Origin: JAPHTQ01 sp050302275
Lineage (GTDB): Bacteria > Pseudomonadota > Gammaproteobacteria > Thiohalomonadales > Thiohalomonadaceae
Reading direction: 5' to 3'
Length of the DNA stretch: 64,000 nucleotides
Assembly (NCBI GenBank): GCA_050302275.1
Contig: JBNLAT010000001.1
Span: forward strand, 194,489 to 258,488
The notes beneath the pieces were generated by a model, which was not told the origin of the DNA, ran no database searches, and worked only from the letters and a program-made list of their open reading frames with translations. Both the position numbers and the translations under genes were made by a program. Below are positions 42,222-50,852 of this stretch, piece after piece (position 1 is the first letter of the stretch; every line of letters starts with the position of its first letter).

Positions 42222-43097
42222 TTACTTTTTCATTCCCTGGGCGTCTTTGAAGTACTTGAAGAACTCTGAGTTCGGGTCAAGCACCAGCACATCACCCTGG
42301 CTACTAAAAACATTCTTGTAGGCGGTCAGGCTCCGATACAGCTCATAGAATTTGGCATCTTTGCTGAAGGCCTTGGCATAGATATCCGCCGCCTTACCGT
42401 CGCCTTCACCACGCAAGCGCTCGGAATCCCGATAGGCCTCGGCGAGAATGACCGTTCGCTGGCGATCTGCATCGGCGCGGATCCGTTCAGCCGCCTCGGC
42501 ACCACGGGAGCGCAGCTCCTTGGCAACCCGATCACGTTCGGCACGCATCCGCTGGTAAACCGAACCGGAAACCTCCGGTGGCAGCTCAATACGTTTGATC
42601 CGCACATCCACCACTTCGATACCGAACTGTTTCGCCTGCTCTTCGATCTGCGCGTTGATCACATTCATGATCTGCGCACGCTCACCGGAAATGGCCTCCT
42701 GAATGGTCCGCTTACCAAACTCGTCGCGCAGACCGTTTTTGATAACCTGCGCCAGGCGTTGACCAGCACGGCGCTCGTCACCAGCCATGGTCTTGTAATA
42801 ACTAGCCACGTCGGCAATCCGCCACTTGATGAAGGAGTCGACGATAACGTTCTTCTTCTCCAGGGTCAGATAACGTTCAGGCTGCGCATCCAGAGTAAGA
42901 ATACGGCTGTCGAATTTGCGCACGTTATTGATGAACGGGATCTTGAAGTAGAGCCCCGGTTTGTAATCGGCACGGTCGAACTCGCCCAGGCGAAATTTGA
43001 TCGCCAGTTCACGCTGCTCGACGACGAAGAAAGACATGGAACCAAGCCAGACAATCGCTGCGGCCAGGATCAGGGATATCGTTTTAGCCGGACTCAT
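42222..43097 (-). CDS. hflC: HflC, membrane protease modulator
   Basis: A 291-residue SPFH/prohibitin protein with one N-terminal membrane helix (residues 5-24) and a periplasmic SPFH domain (IKFRLGEFDRADYKPGLYFK). With HflK it encloses FtsH and modulates its activity. The start overlaps the hflK stop by one base (TAATG). A strong terminator follows. Confidence 0.96.
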   Translation of the reverse strand: MSPAKTISLILAAAIVWLGSMSFFVVEQRELAIKFRLGEFDRADYKPGLYFKIPFINNVRKFDSRILTLDAQPERYLTLEKKNVIVDSFIKWRIADVASYYKTMAGDERRAGQRLAQVIKNGLRDEFGKRTIQEAISGERAQIMNVINAQIEEQAKQFGIEVVDVRIKRIELPPEVSGSVYQRMRAERDRVAKELRSRGAEAAERIRADADRQRTVILAEAYRDSERLRGEGDGKAADIYAKAFSKDAKFYELYRSLTAYKNVFSSQGDVLVLDPNSEFFKYFKDAQGMKK

Positions 43098-44290
43098 TAG
43101 CGCACCTCCCGGGTACGGCGATCATCTCGCAGACGGGAATTTTGCTTACTGCTGCTACCGCTCGCATTCATAGGATTATTGGGGGACAGGGTTTCATAGT
43201 CCTTGGAAGGGACGCTACCGCTGCTACCACTGCGCTCCATCAACTTATCCAGTGGCAGATAGAGCAGATTGTTGTTGCCCTTGGTATCAACCACGACTTT
43301 GCTGCTCTGGTGCAACACAGACTCTAGCGTATCGATGTAGAGACGCTTGCGGGTCACCTCAGGCGCCTTGCGATACTCCTTGAGAATACTGAGGAAGCGA
43401 CTGGTTTCACCCTCGGCCTCCGCAATTACCTGTTCCTTGTAGGCGCTGGCCTCTTCAAGAATACGTGCCGCACTACCGCGAGCCTTGGGCAGAATGTCGT
43501 TGGAATATGCCTCGGCTTCGTTTTTCAGGCGCTGCTCATCCTCACGCGCCTTAACCGCATCGGCGAAGGCATCCTGAACCTGTTGCGGCGCCTGCGCATC
43601 CTGCATGGTCAGCTGACTGACCACCAGACCGGTTTTATACTGATCGAGAATCTCCTGAATCAGTTGCTGCGCCCGATTGACCACCTCACTACGGCCGCCA
43701 GTGATAACGAAATCCATCTCGCTCTTGCCGATGATTTCACGTACCGCGCTCTCCATCGCCTGACGCATGGTTTCGTCCGGCTCGCGCACGTTGAACAGAT
43801 AATCACGCGCATCGCTGACCTGATACTGAATCGCGAACTTCACATCGACGATGTTCTCATCCTGGGTCAGCATTTGGGATTCTTCGGTACGAACACCCAG
43901 TTCGATGCTACGTACGTTCTCGACGTTGACCTTCTCCACGCTCTGAATAAAGCGTGGGTACCAGTGCGGACCAGGCATGGTGGTCTCTTTATAGGCACCG
44001 AACTGGGTGACCACACCACGGGTACCCTCTTCGATGATGTAGATCCCGGAAAGGGCCCATACCAGTAAGGCAACGACGACAACGGTGCTAATACCACCGA
44101 AACCGATACCGCCTCCGCCGCTCGGGGTTGCGCCGTTTCCGCCATTACCACCCTTACCGCCGCCGAACAGGCCGCCGAGTTTGTTTTGCAGTTTGCGCAC
44201 TACCTCATCGAGGTCGGGCGGGCCCTGCTCGTCGTTGCGACCGCCCCAGGGGTCTTTGTCCCCGGAGCCGCCAGGTTCATTCCAGGCCAT
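43097..44290 (-). CDS. hflK: HflK, membrane protease modulator
   Basis: Partner of HflC. ATG 44290, with GGAGAAATCA upstream, gives 397 residues beginning MAWNEPGGSGDKDPWGGRND; a longer reading lacks family support. A Gly-rich cytoplasmic N-terminus precedes a membrane helix (about residues 53-72) and the SPFH domain (GVVTQFGAYKETTMPGPHWY). Coiled coil and a charged tail follow. Confidence 0.96.
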   Translation of the reverse strand: MAWNEPGGSGDKDPWGGRNDEQGPPDLDEVVRKLQNKLGGLFGGGKGGNGGNGATPSGGGGIGFGGISTVVVVALLVWALSGIYIIEEGTRGVVTQFGAYKETTMPGPHWYPRFIQSVEKVNVENVRSIELGVRTEESQMLTQDENIVDVKFAIQYQVSDARDYLFNVREPDETMRQAMESAVREIIGKSEMDFVITGGRSEVVNRAQQLIQEILDQYKTGLVVSQLTMQDAQAPQQVQDAFADAVKAREDEQRLKNEAEAYSNDILPKARGSAARILEEASAYKEQVIAEAEGETSRFLSILKEYRKAPEVTRKRLYIDTLESVLHQSSKVVVDTKGNNNLLYLPLDKLMERSGSSGSVPSKDYETLSPNNPMNASGSSSKQNSRLRDDRRTREVR

Positions 44291-44398
44291 TGATTTCTCC
44301 AATAAATCTCTTTTGAGAACGGTATATGCCGTATTTACAAATTGTTGGGCAAATTCTAGGGGTCTTGCACTAACGCCGCAAGGCACAATCGGCTTGGC

Positions 44399-45682
44399 CT
44401 AGGCCTGCGGCAGTAACTCGTTGAAATCTCCCTGCTTACGTAACGATTCCAGATAGTGGGGCTCGATGCGAATATCCAGCTCCCAGCTGCCATCCTCTTC
44501 GACACGCTCGGCCACCACCGCGCCCAACTCATAGAGTCGTGCACGCAGACGGCTCGCCGCGGGCGGCAGATGCAGGTGGTAGCTACGCCGTTTGACACTG
44601 GCCCACTCACTCAGCACCTGGCGCAGCAAATCCAGTCCTTCGCCGCTCGCAGCGGAGAGATAGACACGTGTCGCTTCGCCTTCGGCATTTCTTTCCACGT
44701 GAGGTTCAATCCCGTCGCAGAGATCTATTTTGTTGTAGATCGTGATCTGCGGCACCTTGTCGGCGCCGATCTCACGCAATACCTCATCTACCTGCTCGAC
44801 CTTCGCCTCGCGTTCCTCATCGGCGGCATCGATTACATGCAGCAGCAGTTCCGCCTCGCGGCTCTCCTGCAGGGTGGAGCGAAACGCCTCCACTACATCG
44901 TGGGGCAGGTGGCGAATAAATCCAACTGTATCGGCCAGGATCAACGCCTCACCGTTATCCAGATCCAGCCGCCTCAGGGTGGGGTCGAGGGTGGCGAACA
45001 ACTGGTCCGCAGCGTAAACCTCATCCCCCGCCAGGGCGTTGAACAGACTCGATTTTCCGGCGTTGGTATAACCCACCAGCGAAACCGTGGGCAGCTCGGC
45101 TCGCTTACGCGCCCGGCGCCCCTGCTCCCGCTGGCTGCGTACCTTATCCAGGCGTTTGTTCAGATTCTTGATCCGTCCGCCGATCATACGGCGGTCCGAT
45201 TCGAGCTGGGTTTCACCCGGTCCGCGCAGACCGATACCGCCCTTCTGCCGCTCAAGGTGAGTCCAGCCACGGACCAGTCGGGTAGAGAGATGACGCAACT
45301 GCGCCAGTTCCACCTGCAACTTACCTTCGTGGGAGCGGGCCCGCTGGGCGAAGATATCGAGAATCAGGCCGATGCGATCCAGTACGCGGCATTTGAGCAG
45401 TCGCTCCAGATTACGCTCCTGGGCAGGAGAGAGGGAGTGGTTAACCAGTACCACTTCGGCCTCGTTGTCGACGACCGCCTGCTGGATCTCCTCTGCCTTG
45501 CCGCTACCGACAAAGTATTTGGGTTCAGGCTGGCGTCGTGCACCGGTGACCACAGCGACCACTTCCGCACCGGCGGAACGGGCCAGAATCCTGAATTCCT
45601 CAAGATCTTCCCGATCGGTCTCCTGCTGCAGGTCCAGATGTACAAGAACGGCGCGCTCGCCGCTCCGGGGGCGTTCAAACAA
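44399..45682 (-). CDS. hflX: ribosome-associated GTPase HflX
   Basis: Splits stalled or heat-damaged 70S ribosomes. The 427-residue protein has the HflX N-terminal domain (LSPAQERNLERLLKCRVLDR, GGIGLRGPGETQLE) and an Obg-like G domain with GYTNAGKSSLFNAL (about 206), DTVGFIRHLP and NKIDLCD. Translation starts at TTG 45682: the frame there reads MFERPRSGERAVLVHL, aligning with the E. coli N-terminus MFDRYDAGEQAVLVHI. It follows hfq after 38 bases. Confidence 0.96.
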   Translation of the reverse strand: MFERPRSGERAVLVHLDLQQETDREDLEEFRILARSAGAEVVAVVTGARRQPEPKYFVGSGKAEEIQQAVVDNEAEVVLVNHSLSPAQERNLERLLKCRVLDRIGLILDIFAQRARSHEGKLQVELAQLRHLSTRLVRGWTHLERQKGGIGLRGPGETQLESDRRMIGGRIKNLNKRLDKVRSQREQGRRARKRAELPTVSLVGYTNAGKSSLFNALAGDEVYAADQLFATLDPTLRRLDLDNGEALILADTVGFIRHLPHDVVEAFRSTLQESREAELLLHVIDAADEEREAKVEQVDEVLREIGADKVPQITIYNKIDLCDGIEPHVERNAEGEATRVYLSAASGEGLDLLRQVLSEWASVKRRSYHLHLPPAASRLRARLYELGAVVAERVEEDGSWELDIRIEPHYLESLRKQGDFNELLPQA

Positions 45683-45720
45683 GGCATCCCCCGGCCGCGA
45701 CAGCGGTATGGAAAACAGGC

Positions 45721-45984
45721 TTAGAAGTTGTGGCTGGGAGCGGAATCACCGTTGGCCTGATCATTACTGAAGTTCAGTCGCACGTTGCGCGCCGGAACCA
45801 CAGTAGAAATTGCATGTTTATAGACCATCTGGCTGACAGAATTCTTCAACAGTACGACAAACTGATCGAAAGACTCGATCTGTCCCTGTAATTTGATGCC
45901 ATTTACCAGATAGATGGAGACGGGGATCCTTTCTTTCCGCAGGGCATTCAGAAACGGATCTTGTAGTGCTTGCCCTTTGCTCAT
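45721..45984 (-). CDS. hfq: RNA chaperone Hfq
   Basis: Hexameric Sm-like protein that pairs small RNAs with mRNAs. ATG 45984, with AAGGAG upstream, gives 87 residues: MSKGQALQDPFLNALRKERI, Sm1 VSIYLVNGIKLQGQIESFDQ, and Sm2 YKHAISTVVP. The disordered tail is short (about 18 residues). Upstream is miaA, downstream hflX. Confidence 0.98.
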   Translation of the reverse strand: MSKGQALQDPFLNALRKERIPVSIYLVNGIKLQGQIESFDQFVVLLKNSVSQMVYKHAISTVVPARNVRLNFSNDQANGDSAPSHNF

Positions 45985-46129
45985 CGGATTACTCCTTTTG
46001 TTATTATGTGGCGCAAGACGCGCTGCCAAATAATTCATAACTAATTCACGATCAATAGGTTACAGATATTTCTTACGCTGAGGTGAACACACTGCACACA
46101 TCGGTGCCCCCTTTCACCCTCGCGTCGCG

Positions 46130-47074
46130 CTATTTTGAGCTATCGTCCAGGAATTTCAACACTTTTTCCAACAGGAATGGCTCGAAAGTGGCGAACCAGC
46201 GCAAATTTTCCTCACTACGCAGCCAGGTAAACTGCCGCTTGGCCAACTGGCGGGTCGCGATAATCCCTTTTTCGCTCATCTCCTCACGGTTCAGCTCCCC
46301 CGCCAGGTATTGCCACACCTGACGATAGCCGACGCAACGGATGGATGGCAGGTCCGAGTGTAGATCGCCACGCAGATAAAGCGCCTCCACCTCTTCGATC
46401 AGCCCCTGCTCTAGCATCAGGCGAAAGCGCAGGGCGATGCGCTCATGCAACTCCGCCCGATCATCGGGTGCTACCGCCAGCTTGATCGGCCGATAGGGCA
46501 AGCCTTCATCCTGCTGCCGCTGCCACAGTTCACTCAGGGGTTCACCACTCAACTCGTAAACCTCCAGCGCCCGTTGCAGACGCTGCGGATCATTGGGATG
46601 GATCCGCGTTGCCGAGGCGGGGTCGACCTCGGCCAGGCGATCATGCAGTGCCTGCCAGCCATGTTCCGCCGCCTCCGCTTCCAGTCGGGCGCGTAGTTCT
46701 GGGTCCGCCTCAGGCAGTACCGCCAGCCCCTGTTCCAGGGCGCGGAAGTAGAGCATGGTGCCGCCGACCAATAAAGGGATGCGGCCCGCAGCGGTAATCT
46801 CCGCCATATGGCGCAGGGCATCCTCACGAAAACGGGCGGCCGAGTAGGCCTCCGCCGGGTCGAGAATATCGATCAAACGATGCGGCGCCTCGGCCAGCAC
46901 CTCAGGTTCAGGCTTGGCGGTACCGATATCCATCTCACGGTAGACCATCGCCGAATCGACGCTGATGATCTCGACGGGTAGCCGCCGCACCAGTTCCACC
47001 GCCAGATCGGTCTTGCCCGAGGCGGTCGGCCCCATAAGAAAGATCGCTACCGGCCTGTCGTCACGCACACTCAT
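46130..47074 (-). CDS. miaA: tRNA dimethylallyltransferase
   Basis: Adds dimethylallyl to A37 of tRNAs reading UNN codons. The 314-residue protein has the P-loop MGPTASGKTDLAVELV (about residue 13), DSAMVYREMDIGTAKP and GGTMLYFRAL. Its start overlaps the mutL stop by four bases. Confidence 0.97.
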   Translation of the reverse strand: MSVRDDRPVAIFLMGPTASGKTDLAVELVRRLPVEIISVDSAMVYREMDIGTAKPEPEVLAEAPHRLIDILDPAEAYSAARFREDALRHMAEITAAGRIPLLVGGTMLYFRALEQGLAVLPEADPELRARLEAEAAEHGWQALHDRLAEVDPASATRIHPNDPQRLQRALEVYELSGEPLSELWQRQQDEGLPYRPIKLAVAPDDRAELHERIALRFRLMLEQGLIEEVEALYLRGDLHSDLPSIRCVGYRQVWQYLAGELNREEMSEKGIIATRQLAKRQFTWLRSEENLRWFATFEPFLLEKVLKFLDDSSK

Positions 47075-48714
47075 TGCCCACCACGTTCGAACAGTTTTTG
47101 CAGCGTCTCGATCGTCAGCGAACGGCGGAAGCTTGCGCCTTGATCCGGCAAGGTCTCCAACTGTCGCAGCAAACCCTGGGCAGCATTGAGATTTTCCACT
47201 GGTGGTGGCACCAGCGCCGCCATTTGCACCAGCAACTCATCCTTCACGGGACCACGCCACTGCAGCAGCAAGCGCAACAACGCCTCACTGTCCGCCCCAC
47301 GTAGCAGGGCAGGAATGCGGCGCAATACCACGGTGCTCTCGCCCAGACGATCCAGCTCAAACCCCAGCACCGCGTAGTTGTCAGCCGAGGCGAGCAGTTG
47401 TTCCGCCTGTTTGGCCTCTAACTCCATGCTCTGCGGGATCAACAGCGGCTGACTACGCACCTCGCCACCGTTCAGCAGTTGCTGTAAATGAATCTGAAGC
47501 AGATGTCGATGGGCCGCCAGCATATCGAGCAGTTGCGGCACCTCGCCACGGCCTAGCAACAGATAGCGCTGGAACAGGATCGTTCGCGCATCGACCATCG
47601 GCGCGGCTTTGGTCTCAACCGCCTGACGATAGAAGGCCTGCTGCTCGGCTACCGCGCTGGCGCCTGGCTGGTGACTGGAAAACGTACCATGGGCTGGCGC
47701 AACCTGAGTGTCACCCGTAAGCCCCTCGCGCAGCGCCCGCTGCAGAAAATCGTGGATCAGGCGCGGCTCGCGGAAACGCACCTCATGCTTGGTGGGATGG
47801 ACATTAACATCCACCTGGCGTGGATCGACCTGCAGGAACAGCACAAAGGAAGGATGGCGTCCCTCCTCCAGCAATCCCTGATGAGCCTGACGCAAGGCAT
47901 GCTGAATCAGGCGATCCCGGATCATCCGTCCGTTGAGATAGAAATACTGCCCATCGGCCTGACTGCGCGATGCCGACGGCGGTGCCAACCAGCCATGCAG
48001 GTGTAACCCGGAGACATCGAAATCGAGAAAACGGGCCGTGTCATTAAAGCCTTTGCCCAACACCTCGCCGACCCGTCGCGCCTGCTGCACCTGATCCTCG
48101 GCACGACGTAGGCGCAACACCTGACGGCCATTGTGCAGCAGGGTAAAAGCGACATCGAAACGGCTCAGTGCCAGTCGCCGCACCACCTCTTCCAGATGCA
48201 GAAATTCAGTGCGTTCGCTGCGCAGGAATTTTCGTCGCGCCGGGATCGAATGAAACAGATCACGCACCTCGATCTGGGTCCCGGCGGGTTGCGCGCAGGG
48301 AATCGGTTCGGCGCAATCGCCTCCGTCACAGCTGAGCTCCCAGCCCTGTTCCGCCTCGGCAACTCGGCTGGCAAGACGAAAACGACTCACCGAAGCAATA
48401 CTCGCCAGTGCCTCACCACGAAAACCGAGGCTGGCGATCTGCTCCAGCTCCTGTTGGTTGTAAAGTTTGCTGGTGGCATGAGGCGCAACCGCCAATTGCA
48501 GCTGTTCCCGAGCAATCCCGTGTCCATTATCGCGTACCCGAATCAGGCGCAGTCCGCCCTGCTCCACCGCCAGTTCGATCTCGGTCGCCCCAGCATCGAT
48601 GCTGTTTTCCAGCAGCTCCTTCACCACTGAGGCGGGACGCTCGACCACCTCGCCTGCGGCGATCTGGTTGGCCAATTGGGGCGGGAGCGGTTGTATCGGT
48701 CGTTGCACGGGCAT
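47071..48714 (-). CDS. mutL: DNA mismatch repair protein MutL
   Basis: Links MutS to downstream nicking and excision. The 547-residue protein is shorter than E. coli MutL (615) because of a shorter linker. The GHKL ATPase is complete: ELLENSIDAGATEIEL (Glu-Asn), DNGHGI and LGFRGEALASI. The C-terminal dimerisation domain lacks the DQHA-x2-E-x4-E endonuclease motif (here DMLAAHRHLLQIHLQQLL), the form found in bacteria that use MutH. MutS is at 3-5.6 kb in this window. Confidence 0.97.
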   Translation of the reverse strand: MPVQRPIQPLPPQLANQIAAGEVVERPASVVKELLENSIDAGATEIELAVEQGGLRLIRVRDNGHGIAREQLQLAVAPHATSKLYNQQELEQIASLGFRGEALASIASVSRFRLASRVAEAEQGWELSCDGGDCAEPIPCAQPAGTQIEVRDLFHSIPARRKFLRSERTEFLHLEEVVRRLALSRFDVAFTLLHNGRQVLRLRRAEDQVQQARRVGEVLGKGFNDTARFLDFDVSGLHLHGWLAPPSASRSQADGQYFYLNGRMIRDRLIQHALRQAHQGLLEEGRHPSFVLFLQVDPRQVDVNVHPTKHEVRFREPRLIHDFLQRALREGLTGDTQVAPAHGTFSSHQPGASAVAEQQAFYRQAVETKAAPMVDARTILFQRYLLLGRGEVPQLLDMLAAHRHLLQIHLQQLLNGGEVRSQPLLIPQSMELEAKQAEQLLASADNYAVLGFELDRLGESTVVLRRIPALLRGADSEALLRLLLQWRGPVKDELLVQMAALVPPPVENLNAAQGLLRQLETLPDQGASFRRSLTIETLQKLFERGGQ

Positions 48715-48780
48715 TTAAAAGACAGTTTTAAAGCCCGTCAGCTTAAAGGAAACGTGTATGAGGAGAAAGCTCAGTCGGCA

Positions 48781-48933
48781 CTAACTAGAAGCTATTTCAA
48801 AATTAGGGCTCGCGCCTTTAGACAAGGCGTAAAGCCTGCGAGGAGCAGAGTTTACCGGTAGTAAATGAGCACCGCAGCAGGCTTTGCAACGCAGGATCAA
48901 GGTGCGAGAACAATTTTGATGTGGCTTCTAACT
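48781..48933. mobile_element. MITE-like fold-back element
   Basis: The 213-base gap between mutL and amiC holds an element with imperfect terminal inverted repeats of about 32 bases: left from 48786 (TAGAAGC...TCAAAATT...CTCG) and right, read backwards, from 48930 (TAGAAGC...TCAAAATT...CTCG). Inside are nested hairpins: CGCCTT/AAGGCG (48813-48829), AAAGCCTGC/GCAGGCTTT (48831-48885) and TTTAC-CGGTA-GTAAA (48851-48865). CTAACT occurs at both outer edges (48781-48786 and 48928-48933) and may be a target duplication. No protein is encoded. The right end supplies the amiC stop codon. Confidence 0.7.
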
Positions 48934-50241
48934 GCCGCTGGGGATACGCAGAACCTGACCTATGCGCAGATCGGTACTGCTCAGGTTGTTGAAGTCTTTC
49001 AGCAGATCGAGGCTGACACGGTATTGTCTCGCGATGCCACTGAGGGTGTCGCCACGGGCAATCACATGCTTATTACGTTTGGCCTGGGCGAGAATAGTGC
49101 CGTGAGGCGGGTACTCGACGAAATAACCGCGAATCCCCTTGAGGATCGCACTGGCCATTTTGTACTGGTAGTTAGAACTACGCAGATTGCGCTCTTCCCG
49201 TGGGTTGGAGATAAACGCAGTCTCGACAAGGATCGACGGAATATCCGGCGCCTTGAGCACACGGAAACCTGCCTGCTCCACCTTTTTGCGGTGCAGCGGA
49301 CCGACTCCGCGCAGACCGGTCAACACACGTCCCGCCACATCGGTACTGATCTCCATGCTGGCAGTCTGTGACAGATCGAGGATCACTGAGGCGACCATAT
49401 CATCCTTGTCGTCCAGCGAGACGCCACCGATCAGGTCGGAGGAGTTCTCCTTGTCAGCCACGATCTTGGCCTGTTCACTGGAGGCATCATTGAGTGACAG
49501 GGTATAGACCGTAGCGCCTTTGGCGCGGCGATCCTTGAATGAGTCGGCGTGGATCGAAACCATCAGGTCGGCATTGGCATCACGCGCCAACTGCACCCGC
49601 TTCTTCAGGTTGATGAAGTAATCGCCCTTGCGGATCAGTACCGGTTTAAATCCGGGCTCCTTCTGCAGCAGGGCTTCAAGTTTGCGACCGATAGCCAGCA
49701 CCGCATCTTTCTCATAGGTACGATTTGGGCCGATGGCACCTGGATCGTCACCGCCATGACCGGGGTCGATGGCAATCACCACCTCGCGGGCACGTGAACG
49801 AACCTCATCGATAGAACGCACGGTGCGTTTCTTCTCCGCGACAACCGCTTCATCGGGATGGTTGAGATCGATCACCAGACGATGACCGTATTGCTCATTC
49901 GGGCGCAGGACAAAGCTCTTCGGCTGCACCGCCTGTTTCAGATCAAGCACCACGCGCAGACCGTTCTTGCCGTGCTTGCCGGTACGAATGTTTCGCAGGA
50001 TACCCTCACTGAAATCGAGCGAGGTCAGATCGGCCTTAATCGAGGTATTCTTGATATCGATAACGAGACGATCGGGATTTTTCAGGGTAAACAGGCTGTG
50101 CTCTACCTGGCTGTCGGCATCGAACACCACCCGGGTGTTGTCGGGGGCCGGCCACATACGCACGCCGTTGATCTCACTGGCGGCCACGGTGGCGGCGAAG
50201 AGCGACATGACGACGGTGATCACGACTCTGCCGATAGACAT
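48928..50241 (-). CDS. N-acetylmuramoyl-L-alanine amidase AmiC/AmiB type with LysM
   Basis: Periplasmic peptidoglycan amidase for daughter-cell separation. The 437-residue precursor has a signal peptide (1-22), an AMIN targeting domain (about 25-130), the zinc amidase_3 domain (VVIAIDPGHGGDDPGAIG, about 154; VSIHADSF; VETAFISN) and a C-terminal LysM domain (IARGDTLSGIARQYRVSLDL). The stop codon lies inside the inverted repeat of the neighbouring MITE-like element. It follows tsaE after 128 bases. Confidence 0.93.
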   Translation of the reverse strand: MSIGRVVITVVMSLFAATVAASEINGVRMWPAPDNTRVVFDADSQVEHSLFTLKNPDRLVIDIKNTSIKADLTSLDFSEGILRNIRTGKHGKNGLRVVLDLKQAVQPKSFVLRPNEQYGHRLVIDLNHPDEAVVAEKKRTVRSIDEVRSRAREVVIAIDPGHGGDDPGAIGPNRTYEKDAVLAIGRKLEALLQKEPGFKPVLIRKGDYFINLKKRVQLARDANADLMVSIHADSFKDRRAKGATVYTLSLNDASSEQAKIVADKENSSDLIGGVSLDDKDDMVASVILDLSQTASMEISTDVAGRVLTGLRGVGPLHRKKVEQAGFRVLKAPDIPSILVETAFISNPREERNLRSSNYQYKMASAILKGIRGYFVEYPPHGTILAQAKRNKHVIARGDTLSGIARQYRVSLDLLKDFNNLSSTDLRIGQVLRIPSGS

Positions 50242-50369
50242 TTTCCCGCTCCCCTCCTCATGCCGAACAACTAGTAAGTTGTTTAAATTCAGTTATTTAC
50301 AGTATTGATCTGCTATGAATTATAGCTTTTAGATGTAACTTTAACCAAATTCAGAAAAAATTCAAGCAT

Positions 50370-50849
50370 TTATCGGCGGTGACAGAGGTCCTGCAGGGCT
50401 TTTTCCAGGTTCGATTTCAGGGGAGCGGAAACGACCAGTTGCAGTTGGCGCCCCTGATCGAGGTAGTCGATGTGGATCTCCAGGGTGGGTGGCGGCAGAA
50501 TTCCCGCCCCCCGCTCCGGCCACTCCACCAGGGCGACGGCGCTACCGTCGAAATAATCGCGAATCCCGAGAAACTCCAACTCTTCCGGGTCGCCGAGACG
50601 ATAGAGATCGAAGTGGTAAACGGTGCGGTCCCCCAACTGGTAGGGCTCGACCAGAGTATAGGTAGGACTTTTTGCTGCGCCCTGATGGCCGAGGGCATGG
50701 AGAAATCCACGCACCAGGGTGGTCTTGCCCGCCCCCAGTTCACCGTGAAGATGGATCACGGAACCGGGGGGCACGACGGCAGCCAGCCCGGCACCGAAGC
50801 GTTCGGTGGCATCACTATCGGCCAGGTGACAGCTAAAACGCTGGGACAT
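50370..50849 (-). CDS. tsaE: tRNA threonylcarbamoyladenosine biosynthesis ATPase TsaE
   Basis: ATPase of the TsaBDE complex that completes t6A37 in ANN-decoding tRNAs. The 159-residue protein has the P-loop LHGELGAGKTTLVRGFLH (about residue 33), SPTYTLVEPY and FDLYRLGDPEELEFLG. It follows nnr after three bases, the invariant gammaproteobacterial order. Confidence 0.96.
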   Translation of the reverse strand: MSQRFSCHLADSDATERFGAGLAAVVPPGSVIHLHGELGAGKTTLVRGFLHALGHQGAAKSPTYTLVEPYQLGDRTVYHFDLYRLGDPEELEFLGIRDYFDGSAVALVEWPERGAGILPPPTLEIHIDYLDQGRQLQLVVSAPLKSNLEKALQDLCHRR

Positions 50850-50852
50850 GAT

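Noticed and set aside
44456..45724. 422-residue plus-strand frame opposite hflX
   Set aside because: Antisense shadow of hflX, low-complexity Gln/Leu composition, no ribosome site or homology signal.
48724..48933. Short plus-strand frames in the mutL-amiC gap
   Set aside because: They cross the fold-back element and lack ribosome sites or homology; the DNA is explained by inverted repeats.
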